Source: Kiritimatiellota bacterium (GTDB lineage: Bacteria; Verrucomicrobiota; Kiritimatiellia; JAAZAB01). From it: a DNA stretch of 10,000 bases. Positions 1-7,019 of the stretch are shown piece by piece; the first letter of the stretch is position 1, and every line of letters begins with the position of its first letter. The DNA is taken from NCBI GenBank assembly GCA_008636095.1, contig VSJD01000263.1, positions 1 to 10,000 on the forward strand, in the 5' to 3' direction. A program made the position numbers and the translations under genes. A model generated the notes under the pieces. The model ran no database searches. It saw only the letters and a program-made list of their open reading frames with translations, and was not told where the DNA came from.

Positions 1-804
1 ACCGCTTATCAACTGGTTGTACAGCGCGGCCGAGCCGCTGGTGTAAGTAATCAGTTTTGTGCCGGACCCGTTTTCGGTGTAGCGATCATAAATGGTGGGA
101 TAACCGGACATCCCCCAGGTTGCGGTACTGCCCGAAACGGACATGGACCCTATGAATCCCAGTCCGTGGCACATCTCGTGCATGATGACCTGGACAAAGT
201 CAATCTTGTCCGCGGGACAAGTCCCCGTTCCGTAATACCAACCCGTGAACTGGGCGTTATAGGCTATCACAATTTCTTCCGTGCCGCCGTTCAGGTCGCT
301 GCCATATAAGGCGTTGGCAATGGCTACCGGATAATACGTGCTGGCCTGAGGGGCGCTGGTAAAGTCCTTATAATAACTGCGTGCACCGCCATGACCCAGA
401 ATCCCGCCGGTGCCCATGTTTGCCCAGCAGGCGCTGATCTTAATCGGCACGGTGGAATTCAGGAGCGTGCCCCAGATATTGGCGGCATAAGTAAATGCCG
501 CCTTGGCATCCTCCGGCCAACCGACGCAAACGTCACCGTAATAGTTAACTTCGCCTGTGTTCAGGTATTGAATCGTGAACGTGGCGGTTTTCGGCTGTGT
601 GGCGAAATTAGCCGGCGGAGCGACACGATACTGCGGCAACCCCTTTTCGCCAACCATCACCTTGACCGGTTGCGGTGCATCCGCATCCGACATCGCCATG
701 CCCTCCGGGCGCAGCGGGCCCATGGCCGTCTGGCCGACGGCGCCTTGCGCGAAAATGAACGCAAACACCACGAGGCCAATAGTTAAGAAATGATACCTTT
801 TCAT
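1..804 (-). CDS. Secreted zinc metalloprotease-like protein, 3' end outside window
   Basis: This reading frame starts at the ATG complementary to 802-804 and stays open for 268 codons to base 1, so the C-terminus is missing. An ideal Shine-Dalgarno sequence (AAGGAGG, complement of 813-819) lies 8 bases upstream and fixes the start. Residues 1-24 form a signal peptide: MKRY, a hydrophobic stretch, then a small-residue cleavage area near AVGQ. Residues about 103-127 (AFTYAANIWG...VPIKISACW) and the zinc motif HEMCHGLGF (H209, E210, H213, G216) match a family of uncharacterised exported bacterial proteins with HExxHGLGF followed by a GYPxIYDRY stretch (here 234-242). Expected role: extracellular protein hydrolysis, with H209 and H213 binding zinc and E210 catalytic. 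The third ligand is not obvious, because the metzincin position 219 is Gly; D240 or a residue beyond the edge could serve. It is divergent from the M4 protease gene. The fold and motif are seen; the substrate is unknown. Confidence 0.85.
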   Translation of the reverse strand, partial: MKRYHFLTIGLVVFAFIFAQGAVGQTAMGPLRPEGMAMSDADAPQPVKVMVGEKGLPQYRVAPPANFATQPKTATFTIQYLNTGEVNYYGDVCVGWPEDAKAAFTYAANIWGTLLNSTVPIKISACWANMGTGGILGHGGARSYYKDFTSAPQASTYYPVAIANALYGSDLNGGTEEIVIAYNAQFTGWYYGTGTCPADKIDFVQVIMHEMCHGLGFIGSMSVSGSTATWGMSGYPTIYDRYTENGSGTKLITYTSGSAALYNQLISG

Positions 805-812
805 GACTCGGT

Positions 813-819
813 CCTCCTT
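813..819 (-). promoter_or_regulatory. Strong ribosome binding site for the left metalloprotease
   Basis: Read on the minus strand this is AAGGAGG, 8 bases before the ATG at 804. It is the best Shine-Dalgarno match in the window and it decides the start codon of a gene whose other end lies outside. nadA and uvrB have no comparable site. Confidence 0.85.
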
Positions 820-853
820 GTTGAATAAACTATACGCTATGAATTACAATTGG

Positions 854-870
854 TTATGTTTATAACATAA
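854..870. promoter_or_regulatory. Perfect palindrome, possible operator
   Basis: TTATGTTTATAACATAA has perfect 7-base arms around a 3-base centre. It lies in the AT-rich gap between the two divergent protease genes and overlaps the predicted -10 box of the left gene. Size, symmetry and position fit a dimeric transcription-factor site. No regulator gene is visible in the window, so the binding protein is unknown. A chance palindrome in AT-rich DNA is the alternative. Confidence 0.45.
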
Positions 871-891
871 TACATTGCCCGGTTAAGTCAA
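864..891 (-). promoter_or_regulatory. Probable sigma70-type promoter for the left metalloprotease
   Basis: On the minus strand TTGACT (complement of 886-891, 5 of 6 consensus bases) is followed after 16 bases by TATGTT (complement of 864-869, 4 of 6). Transcription would start near 857 and give a leader of roughly 50 bases carrying the AAGGAGG site. The -10 box lies inside the 854-870 palindrome, which suggests that a bound repressor could block it. This is inferred from consensus matching only. An alternative -10 (TATTAT) sits closer, at an unfavourable 13-base spacing. Confidence 0.5.
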
Positions 892-897
892 GAAAAA

Positions 898-921
898 AAA
901 TAGGAACAGAAATAGGAACAG
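898..921. repeat. Two tandem copies of a 12-base repeat
   Basis: The unit AAATAGGAACAG occurs twice back to back (898-909 and 910-921), followed by a decayed third copy, AAAAAACAGG. The repeat lies upstream of the predicted -35 box of the left gene and about 90-115 bases before the M4 start. It could be an activator site or simple slippage duplication; nothing in the sequence decides which. Confidence 0.7.
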
Positions 922-1011
922 AAAAAACAGGAAAACGCTTTTCTGCTTCCCCTGCCAACCATTCGGCAATCCAGCCATAAATCCTTGTGTAACTGAACGC
1001 GGTTTGCGAGA

Positions 1012-3729
1012 ATGAAACGAATGAAACATTACCCGACAATCATGGGGATAGCGGTTGGATTATGGGTCTTAGTCCTGCCTGGCTGGGCGTTTCGGGCGGA
1101 TGATGCGCCGTGTTCCAAGCACGCCGCGGCCGCCGTCTCTTCTACTGTGGCTACCGCTATGAAACCGGAAGTTGTCCGTGCGCCGAACGCCGATCAGGTG
1201 TCGGCGGTGAATGCCCTGCCGAACATCGCGGTCCAGTGGGATACAAAAACTGGAGCGCCGGCTTCCCTGCGCGGTGCAGGGCTGGCGGAGTGGAAGATGG
1301 GCGGCAAGGGGGTGGTGTTCAGCGGCGGGCGTGACTATGCCCAGGACGCAGTCGCGGTTCTGGAGCGGCTCTCGGCGGTCTACCGGATAAATAATGCCGC
1401 GCATGAATTTGCCGTCTATCGCGTGGATACCGATGACCTTGGTTTTCACCACGCGCGCCTGCGCCAGACGACCGGTGGTTTGCGCGTGATCGGCGGCGAG
1501 CTGATTGTGCATTTTGATCGCAGTGGCCAGCCATACCAGGTCAACGGGCGCTATATTCCGGACGTGGTTGTGAATACGGTGCCGGCCATTGACTTGGCCA
1601 CGGCGGTGGTTGTGGCCCAAAGGGATTTGGCGGCAATGGATAAACCCTCCGGTAATGTTTTGGGAACCCCTGAACTCGTGATTTACGCGCGGGACGATAC
1701 GCCGACGCTGGCCTACGCAATGACGCTGGTCTATGCAGACACCCAAGGGGGAGCAGGTTGTTGGCGCTATTGGATTGATGCGCAAAATGGCGCGGTGATC
1801 AACCGGTTTAATGATATCCGCAAAGCGCGTGTGCCAGCGGCAACAAGTGATACCCCAATCTCCGGCAGTCTCAACACGGGCGAAGGCGGCACATCGGTAA
1901 CAGTCGAAGGAGATTTTAGCAGTGGTTTTTACTGGCTGCGTTACACCGCACTACATTGGGAAATATATGATTATCCCAACAGCAGAACCGCCCGCAACAA
2001 CTCGGCAAGCTGGCTAACGACCATATCAAGCCGGTCGGAAATATCAGCAGCCTATAATTTCAAACTCATTCAAACCTATTATTACAATGTCCACAATCGC
2101 AACAGTTATGATAATTCCGGCGCAAGGGCCACTGCCAATGTCCATGTTTCGGGCGGCACGGACAACGCTTATTGGGATCCGGACACACAGCAGTTTTATT
2201 TTTATCCCGGCAGCAGTTGGGGGGAACTGACGGTGCTCGATGTATGCGGGCATGAATTTACGCATGCTGTCACGGAAAACACTGCTGATCTTATTTATCA
2301 AAACGAGTCGGGCGCGCTCAATGAATCATTTTCAGATATTTTCGGCACACTCATTGAATTTGACTATCAGCCGGATGGGCGCAGCGTATATCCTGAACGT
2401 ACAGCCGGACAGGCCGACTGGCTGATAGGCGAAGATTGCACTTATCCGGATGTTGTAGCTTTGCGTGACATGTGTAATCCCCAGCGTTACAACGATCCGA
2501 GCAAATACCGCGGAACATATTGGTATTATGGCGGCGGCGACAATGGCGGCGTGCATTATAACTGCGGCGTGCAGAACCACATGACTTACCTGCTCGCAGA
2601 GGGTGGGAATGGCGTCAACGACGGCATTGCCTATGACATAACCGGGATCGGGATTACCAACGTGCGCCAGGTAGCCTACCGGGCCCTGACCATGTATTGC
2701 GTGCCGAGCACCGATTACCGCGCGGTGCGGATTGCCTGGCTTTCTGCGGCCCAGGATCTCAACCTTGCTTGGACGACAAGTGTGCAGGCCGCCTGGTCGG
2801 CGGTTGGGGTGTATGGCATTACCCCGCCGACGCCGCCCACATCGACCTCGAACCTGTGCGCACTGGGGCTTAACAATGATTACGATGGCGACCAGTGCGG
2901 CGACTTCACGCTGTATGATACCCGCTACGGTGATTGGCATATCTGGTCGTCACGGAACCAGAACTTGCTGGCCAACGGTGCGAATTTCGGATCCAGCAAT
3001 TATCTGCCGGTGCCGGGTGACTATAACGGCTGCGGAAAGTCGGATGCGCTCATCTATTGGCCGCGCGAGGGCTGGTGGAGCGTGTTTTACCTTGAGAATG
3101 GCATGATCGAAACCACGACCGGGTTTGGCGGCGATGCGTTTATTCCTGTGCCCGGTGATTACAACGGCGATAGGTTCACGGATTTTGCGCTCTATGATAC
3201 GAACAACAGGACGTGGTATGTTTTATCAGCGCGCGACCGCACATGGCTGGTATATGGCGGAATTTTCGGCGCCCCGGGATTTTTCCCCGTGCCGGGTGAT
3301 TACGATGGCGATGGCCGATCAGACTATGCCCTGTATTTGGAAGCCACGGGCGACTGGTACGTTTTTTATGCCCAGAACGGCAGAATCGATCACTTCAATG
3401 TTGGCGGCCCTCGCCAGGTACCCGTGCCCGGGGATTACGACGGTGACGGTGTGTCGGATTTCGCGCTCTATGACTACTGGTATGGCGACTGGAATATCTA
3501 TTCGCCCGTGGCGGGTTGGGTGATGAACAAATATCGTTGGGGCGGGTCTTCCTGCATTCCGGTTTCCGGCGATTTCGATGGTGACGGGGTTTCTGACCTG
3601 GTGGTGTATGACCGCGATCAGGCCGAGTGGTTCATTCATTATTATAATGGCGTTGCGCGGCGCCTGACTAATTTCGGTGGAACATACATGGTGCCGGTAG
3701 TATATTGGCCGCTATATGGGTATATGTGA
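1012..3729 (+). CDS. Secreted thermolysin-like M4 metalloprotease with six C-terminal Asp-rich repeats
   Basis: The 905-residue protein is an exported zinc endopeptidase of family M4. Residues 1-27 are a signal peptide. About 107-265 form an FTP/PepSY-type propeptide that normally inhibits and folds the enzyme before self-cleavage. About 285-595 form the catalytic domain. HEFTH gives zinc ligands H414 and H418 and catalytic E415. E438 in GALNESFSD is the third ligand, exactly 24 residues after H414 as in thermolysin. Y429, D510 and H515 (DNGGVH) match thermolysin Y157, D226 and H231, so the active site is complete. After a Pro/Thr linker (about 607-615), six repeats start at D623, D670, D716, D763, D808 and D854. 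Each has DxDGDGxxD, an ALYD strand, a Trp/Tyr-rich strand and VPVPG, like VCBS/FG-GAP-type calcium-binding repeats, probably for attachment or stability. Start 1012 lacks a clear ribosome site; the ATG at 1021 is an alternative. Confidence 0.93.
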   Translation: MKRMKHYPTIMGIAVGLWVLVLPGWAFRADDAPCSKHAAAAVSSTVATAMKPEVVRAPNADQVSAVNALPNIAVQWDTKTGAPASLRGAGLAEWKMGGKGVVFSGGRDYAQDAVAVLERLSAVYRINNAAHEFAVYRVDTDDLGFHHARLRQTTGGLRVIGGELIVHFDRSGQPYQVNGRYIPDVVVNTVPAIDLATAVVVAQRDLAAMDKPSGNVLGTPELVIYARDDTPTLAYAMTLVYADTQGGAGCWRYWIDAQNGAVINRFNDIRKARVPAATSDTPISGSLNTGEGGTSVTVEGDFSSGFYWLRYTALHWEIYDYPNSRTARNNSASWLTTISSRSEISAAYNFKLIQTYYYNVHNRNSYDNSGARATANVHVSGGTDNAYWDPDTQQFYFYPGSSWGELTVLDVCGHEFTHAVTENTADLIYQNESGALNESFSDIFGTLIEFDYQPDGRSVYPERTAGQADWLIGEDCTYPDVVALRDMCNPQRYNDPSKYRGTYWYYGGGDNGGVHYNCGVQNHMTYLLAEGGNGVNDGIAYDITGIGITNVRQVAYRALTMYCVPSTDYRAVRIAWLSAAQDLNLAWTTSVQAAWSAVGVYGITPPTPPTSTSNLCALGLNNDYDGDQCGDFTLYDTRYGDWHIWSSRNQNLLANGANFGSSNYLPVPGDYNGCGKSDALIYWPREGWWSVFYLENGMIETTTGFGGDAFIPVPGDYNGDRFTDFALYDTNNRTWYVLSARDRTWLVYGGIFGAPGFFPVPGDYDGDGRSDYALYLEATGDWYVFYAQNGRIDHFNVGGPRQVPVPGDYDGDGVSDFALYDYWYGDWNIYSPVAGWVMNKYRWGGSSCIPVSGDFDGDGVSDLVVYDRDQAEWFIHYYNGVARRLTNFGGTYMVPVVYWPLYGYM
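2878..3729 (+). repeat. Six tandem 45-47-codon repeats in the M4 protease C-terminus
   Basis: Repeat starts fall at 2878, 3019, 3157, 3298, 3433 and 3571, with spacings of 47, 46, 47, 45 and 46 codons. The metal-loop signature is fully canonical in the last three repeats (DYDGDGRSD, DYDGDGVSD, DFDGDGVSD). It is weakened in the first three (DYDGDQCGD, DYNGCGKSD, DYNGDRFTD); in the second the central Asp is replaced by Cys. The DNA copies have diverged, so this is an old protein-level repeat and not a recent duplication. The last repeat ends in VPVVYWPLYGYM instead of VPVPGD and closes the array. Confidence 0.9.
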
Positions 3730-3734
3730 CCTGC

Positions 3735-4757
3735 ATGAACGCAAGCGAATCCATCGAAGCCCTGCGAAAGCAATGGGGTAAAAAACTCTTCATCCTGGGG
3801 CACTATTACCAGCAGGACGAAGTGCTCCAGCATGCGGATGTCACCGGCGATTCGCTGGAATTATCGCGCCGCGCCGCCGCCGAAAGGGAGGCCGAGCGGA
3901 TCGTTTTCTGCGGCGTGCATTTCATGGCGGAATCGGCGGATATCTTGCGCGGCCCGCACCAGGCGATTTACATGCCGGATATCCATGCCGGCTGCCCCAT
4001 GGCCGACATGGCGCCCCTGCGCGAGGTTCAGCAGGTCTGGAAGGAGATCCAAGCGGTGACAACCGGCTGGGTCCCGGTAGTCTATGTCAACAGTTCCGCC
4101 GCCGTCAAAGCCTTTTGCGGCGAGCATGGCGGCAGTACCTGCACGTCGAGCAACGCGGCCAAGGTGTTTCAATGGGTGTTCAATCAGGGCAAGCGCATTC
4201 TGTTTATCCCCGACGAACACCTTGGGACGAATACGGCGCGTGACCTGGGAATGCCGGATGAGGCTGTGGCGGTTTATGATCCCGGTAAAAAATGGGGTGG
4301 GGTGGGTATGGAAGGCATTGCCTGCGCGCGGGTGCTGGTTTGGAAGGGATATTGCCACGTGCATACCTTTACAGTGGACGACATAACGTCGGCCCGCCAA
4401 CGGTATCCGGGAGCGCGCATCATTGTGCATCCGGAAACGCCGGCCTCTGCCGCCCGCCTGGCAGATGCCCATGGCTCCACTTCCCAGATCATCAGATATG
4501 TCGCGGCGGCACCGGCAGGGACAACCGTGGTCATTGGCACGGAATTGCACCTGGTGGACCGGTTAGCGCGCCAGCATCGCGGGCGGCTGACGATCTTGCC
4601 GCTCCGGCAATCGGTCTGCCGGAATATGATCCTGACGACGGAAGCCAAGCTTCTGGCCCTGCTGGAACAGTGGTCGGAGGAGCAAATCGTGCGCGTGAGC
4701 GAGCCGCTGCGCCTGAACGCCCGCAAAGCCTTGGCCAGAATGCTGGAAGTGAAGTGA
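3735..4757 (+). CDS. nadA: Quinolinate synthase
   Basis: NadA condenses iminoaspartate (from NadB or aspartate dehydrogenase) with dihydroxyacetone phosphate to make quinolinate, the precursor of NAD, using a [4Fe-4S] cluster in the cytoplasm. From the ATG at 3735 the protein has 340 residues. The N-terminus shows HYYQQDEVLQHADVTGDSLEL, interrupted here by no gaps, then FCGVHFMAESADIL and AGCPMADM. Cluster ligands are C87 (AGCPMAD), C207 (WKGYCHVH) and C295 (SVCRNM). The spacings of 120 and 88 follow the Bacillus subtilis-type long form, not the shorter E. coli arrangement. TCTSSNA, DEHLGTN and HPETP are further family motifs. An in-frame ATG at 3705 would overlap the M4 gene and add 10 unconserved residues, so 3735 is preferred. 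The start is 5 bases after the M4 stop and has no clear ribosome site, so it may depend on translation of the upstream gene. No nadB or nadC is in the window. Confidence 0.96.
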   Translation: MNASESIEALRKQWGKKLFILGHYYQQDEVLQHADVTGDSLELSRRAAAEREAERIVFCGVHFMAESADILRGPHQAIYMPDIHAGCPMADMAPLREVQQVWKEIQAVTTGWVPVVYVNSSAAVKAFCGEHGGSTCTSSNAAKVFQWVFNQGKRILFIPDEHLGTNTARDLGMPDEAVAVYDPGKKWGGVGMEGIACARVLVWKGYCHVHTFTVDDITSARQRYPGARIIVHPETPASAARLADAHGSTSQIIRYVAAAPAGTTVVIGTELHLVDRLARQHRGRLTILPLRQSVCRNMILTTEAKLLALLEQWSEEQIVRVSEPLRLNARKALARMLEVK

Positions 4758-4761
4758 ATCA

Positions 4762-4824
4762 GACGCCGGACGCCGGACGACAGACGCCAGACCGGAGAAG
4801 ACGGACGCCGGGCAACAGGCGACG
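4762..4824. repeat. Degenerate heptamer array, GACGCCG type
   Basis: Directly after the nadA stop the DNA runs in 7-base steps: GACGCCG (4762), GACGCCG (4769), GACGACA (4776), GACGCCA (4783), a divergent GACCGGA and GAAGACG, then GACGCCG again at 4804, fading by about 4824. It is not translated in any likely gene. The unit shares the pattern GAC-N-(C/T)-C-N with the second array at 4919-4953. Confidence 0.8.
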
Positions 4825-4841
4825 GAAACACACGTTGAGCG

Positions 4842-4885
4842 CCTGCCTGCAACGCTATGCGTCGCATTGCGGGCAGGTATAGCGT
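4842..4885. repeat. Interleaved inverted repeats in the nadA-uvrB spacer
   Basis: Arm A (4842-4852, CCTGCCTGCAA) pairs with 4867-4877 (TTGCGGGCAGG) over 11 positions with one G-U. Arm B (4852-4858, ACGCTAT) pairs perfectly with 4879-4885 (ATAGCGT). The order A, B, A', B' is the layout of an H-type pseudoknot, or of two competing hairpins. A third small palindrome (ATGCG-T-CGCAT, 4857-4867) sits in the loop. No T-run follows, so a standard terminator for nadA is unlikely. It could act as an RNA structure or be a mobile palindromic repeat. Confidence 0.55.
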
Positions 4886-4917
4886 AAATCTACAAACCAG
4901 GAATCAGGACTGCTTAC

Positions 4918-4952
4918 TGACATCTGACATCTGACTTCTGATCTCTGACCTC
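4918..4952. repeat. Five heptamers TGA-N-N-T-C type immediately before uvrB
   Basis: The units are TGACATC (4918), TGACATC (4925), TGACTTC (4932), TGATCTC (4939) and TGACCTC (4946). The array ends 8 bases before the uvrB ATG and occupies the place where a ribosome binding site would normally lie, while containing no purine-rich Shine-Dalgarno match. It is pyrimidine-rich on the plus strand. Confidence 0.85.
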
Positions 4953-4960
4953 TTCTTAAT

Positions 4961-7012
4961 ATGGCCTCTCTCTTTTCACTCAAGGCGCCGTATGCGCCGG
5001 CGGGCGATCAGCCGCAGGCCATGGAAGCCCTGGTCCGCGGCTTGGAAGCCGGAGAGCGCTTCCAAACCCTGGAAGGCGTGACGGGCTCGGGCAAGACCTT
5101 CACGATTGCCAACGTGATTGCCCGGTGGGGTAAGCCGGCACTGATCGTTTCCCATAACAAGACCCTGGCGGCTCAACTCTTTCAGGAGCTGAAGGCCTAT
5201 TTCCCCGATAATGCCGTGGAGTATTTTGTCAGTTACTACGATTACTATCAGCCGGAGGCCTACATTCCGCAGACCGATACCTATATCGAGAAGGATGCTT
5301 CCATTAATGAGGATATTGAGCGCTTGCGGCTCTCGGCCACCAATTCGCTGATGAACCGGAGCGACGTGATCATTGTGGCCTCGGTCTCGTGCATTTACGG
5401 CCTGGGCTCGCCCGAGGATTACCGCGAGATGCTGGTAACCATCAAACGGAGCGAGCGCCTGGATCGCGATGATCTTTTGCGCCGGCTCGTGGATATCCAG
5501 TACACTCGCAATGATTACGAGCCCCAGCCCGGCACATTCCGCGTGCGGGGCGACACGCTGGATATTTTCCCGTCCTATTCCACCGCCGGCGTGCGCGCGC
5601 AGTTTTTCGGGGACGAGGTGGAAAGCCTGGAACGCATTGACACTCTGACCGGCGCAGTGCAGGGGTCATTGACGACCCTGACGATTTCGCCGGCCAAGCA
5701 TTTTGTGATGCCGGCCAACCGCATCGAAAGCGCCCTGCCGCGCATTCGCGCGGAGATGGAAGAGCGTGTCGCTTGGTTCGAGGCCAACCAGAAGCTGGTG
5801 GAAGCCCAACGCATTCAACAGCGCACGATGTACGACTTGGAAATGCTGCGCGAAATGGGCTACTGCTCTGGCGTTGAGAATTATTCCCGGCACCTCAGTG
5901 CCCGGCGCGCGGGCGAGCCGCCCGCTACGTTGCTGGATTATTTTCCCGGCGAGTTCCTGACCGTCCTGGACGAGTCCCACGTCACCCTGCCGCAACTGCG
6001 CGGGATGTATAACGGCGACCAGGCGCGTAAGAATGTGCTCATCGAGCACGGATTCCGCCTGCCCTCGGCGCGCGATAACCGGCCGTTAGCGTTCAACGAG
6101 TTTCTCAGCCGGACCGGTCAAATCGTTTGCATGTCGGCCACGCCGGGCCCCTATGAGCGCGAGGTGTCGTCCCTGCCGGTGCCGCAAATCATCCGGCCCA
6201 CGGGACTCCTGGATCCGGTCGTCACAGTGCGTCCGTTGAAAGGCCAGATTGACGATCTGATTGAGGAAGTGCGCGCGCGTGCCGAGCGCCATGAGCGCGT
6301 GCTGGTGACGACCTTGACCAAGAAGACGGCCGAGGACCTGAGCGATTATCTCGGCGAGGCCGGCCTGCGGGTTACGTACCTGCATTCTGATATTGACGCC
6401 ATTGAGCGGGTCGAGGTGCTCCGCGGCCTGCGCAAGGGCGAGGTGGACTGCCTGGTGGGCATTAATCTCCTGCGCGAAGGACTAGACCTGCCGGAGGTGT
6501 CGCTCGTGGCAATCCTGGATGCGGATAAGGAAGGCTTTTTGCGGTCGGAAACGGCGTTGATCCAGACGGCTGGCCGCGCGGCACGCCATGTGACCGGCCA
6601 CGTAATTATGTATGCGGATCGGGTGACCGACTCCATGCGCCGTGCGTTGGCAGTTATGGAGGAGCGCCGCCGTCTGCAAGGGGACTACAACCAGCAACAT
6701 GCCATCACGCCGCGGAGCATTCAGAAAAGCATACAGGAATGTTTGGTGTACCGGCAGGAAGGCGAGGCAATCGAGCGCCGGGTTTTACACGCGGCGGACG
6801 AGGAGTTTGACATTCACGAGGCCATCCAGGATATCGAACGGGAAATGCTGGAGGCCGCCGAGGTGCTGGAATTCGAGCGCGCGGCCATGTTGCGCGATCA
6901 GTTGTTTGAGCTTTCCAGCCTAAGCGGATCCGCCTCCGGCGGAAAAAACGCGCTGAAACCCGTCTTCGCCAAGGCTATGCCGGGCAAACGCACTCAGCGG
7001 AAGGCCCGCTAA
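4961..7012 (+). CDS. uvrB: Excinuclease ABC subunit B
   Basis: UvrB is the helicase-like damage-verification subunit of UvrABC nucleotide excision repair. UvrA loads it on DNA; it then recruits UvrC for the incisions. The 683 residues agree with the usual length of about 670. Visible parts: Walker A GVTGSGKT (39-46); the beta-hairpin region that clamps DNA, rich in Tyr (SYYDYYQPEAYIP, 91-103, through about 115); Walker B DESH (337-340); helicase motif VI QTAGRAARH (535-543); and a C-terminal UVR domain of coiled-coil type (about 627-657), which contacts UvrC. Beyond this lies a basic tail, about 658-683, rich in Ser, Gly and Lys, that looks unconserved and is partly encoded by repeat-like DNA. 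No ribosome site precedes the ATG, where the heptamer array sits instead. uvrA and uvrC are not in the window. No LexA-like operator was recognised upstream. Confidence 0.98.
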   Translation: MASLFSLKAPYAPAGDQPQAMEALVRGLEAGERFQTLEGVTGSGKTFTIANVIARWGKPALIVSHNKTLAAQLFQELKAYFPDNAVEYFVSYYDYYQPEAYIPQTDTYIEKDASINEDIERLRLSATNSLMNRSDVIIVASVSCIYGLGSPEDYREMLVTIKRSERLDRDDLLRRLVDIQYTRNDYEPQPGTFRVRGDTLDIFPSYSTAGVRAQFFGDEVESLERIDTLTGAVQGSLTTLTISPAKHFVMPANRIESALPRIRAEMEERVAWFEANQKLVEAQRIQQRTMYDLEMLREMGYCSGVENYSRHLSARRAGEPPATLLDYFPGEFLTVLDESHVTLPQLRGMYNGDQARKNVLIEHGFRLPSARDNRPLAFNEFLSRTGQIVCMSATPGPYEREVSSLPVPQIIRPTGLLDPVVTVRPLKGQIDDLIEEVRARAERHERVLVTTLTKKTAEDLSDYLGEAGLRVTYLHSDIDAIERVEVLRGLRKGEVDCLVGINLLREGLDLPEVSLVAILDADKEGFLRSETALIQTAGRAARHVTGHVIMYADRVTDSMRRALAVMEERRRLQGDYNQQHAITPRSIQKSIQECLVYRQEGEAIERRVLHAADEEFDIHEAIQDIEREMLEAAEVLEFERAAMLRDQLFELSSLSGSASGGKNALKPVFAKAMPGKRTQRKAR

Positions 7013-7019
7013 CCCTGAT

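Noticed and set aside
391..786. Plus-strand open frames of 131 and 72 codons
   Set aside because: They lie antisense to the left metalloprotease, which has a signal peptide, zinc motif and ideal ribosome site; their translations show no domain.
931..943. GAAAA-CGC-TTTTC hairpin as a terminator
   Set aside because: The 5-bp AT stem is too weak and both flanking genes are transcribed away from it, so no transcript needs to end there.
1069..1785. Minus-strand open frame of 238 codons
   Set aside because: It is antisense to the propeptide of the M4 protease and is rich in Arg and His, as expected for a shadow of GC-rich coding DNA.
2332..2940. Minus-strand open frame of 202 codons
   Set aside because: It is antisense to the M4 catalytic domain, whose active-site spacing is exact.
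3861..4867. Minus- and plus-strand open frames of about 190-230 codons over nadA
   Set aside because: They overlap conserved NadA motifs in other frames and have no recognisable domain. The part beyond nadA is only the repeat array.
4762..4952. Heptamer arrays as a CRISPR array
   Set aside because: The units are contiguous 7-mers with no unique spacers, and no cas gene is nearby.
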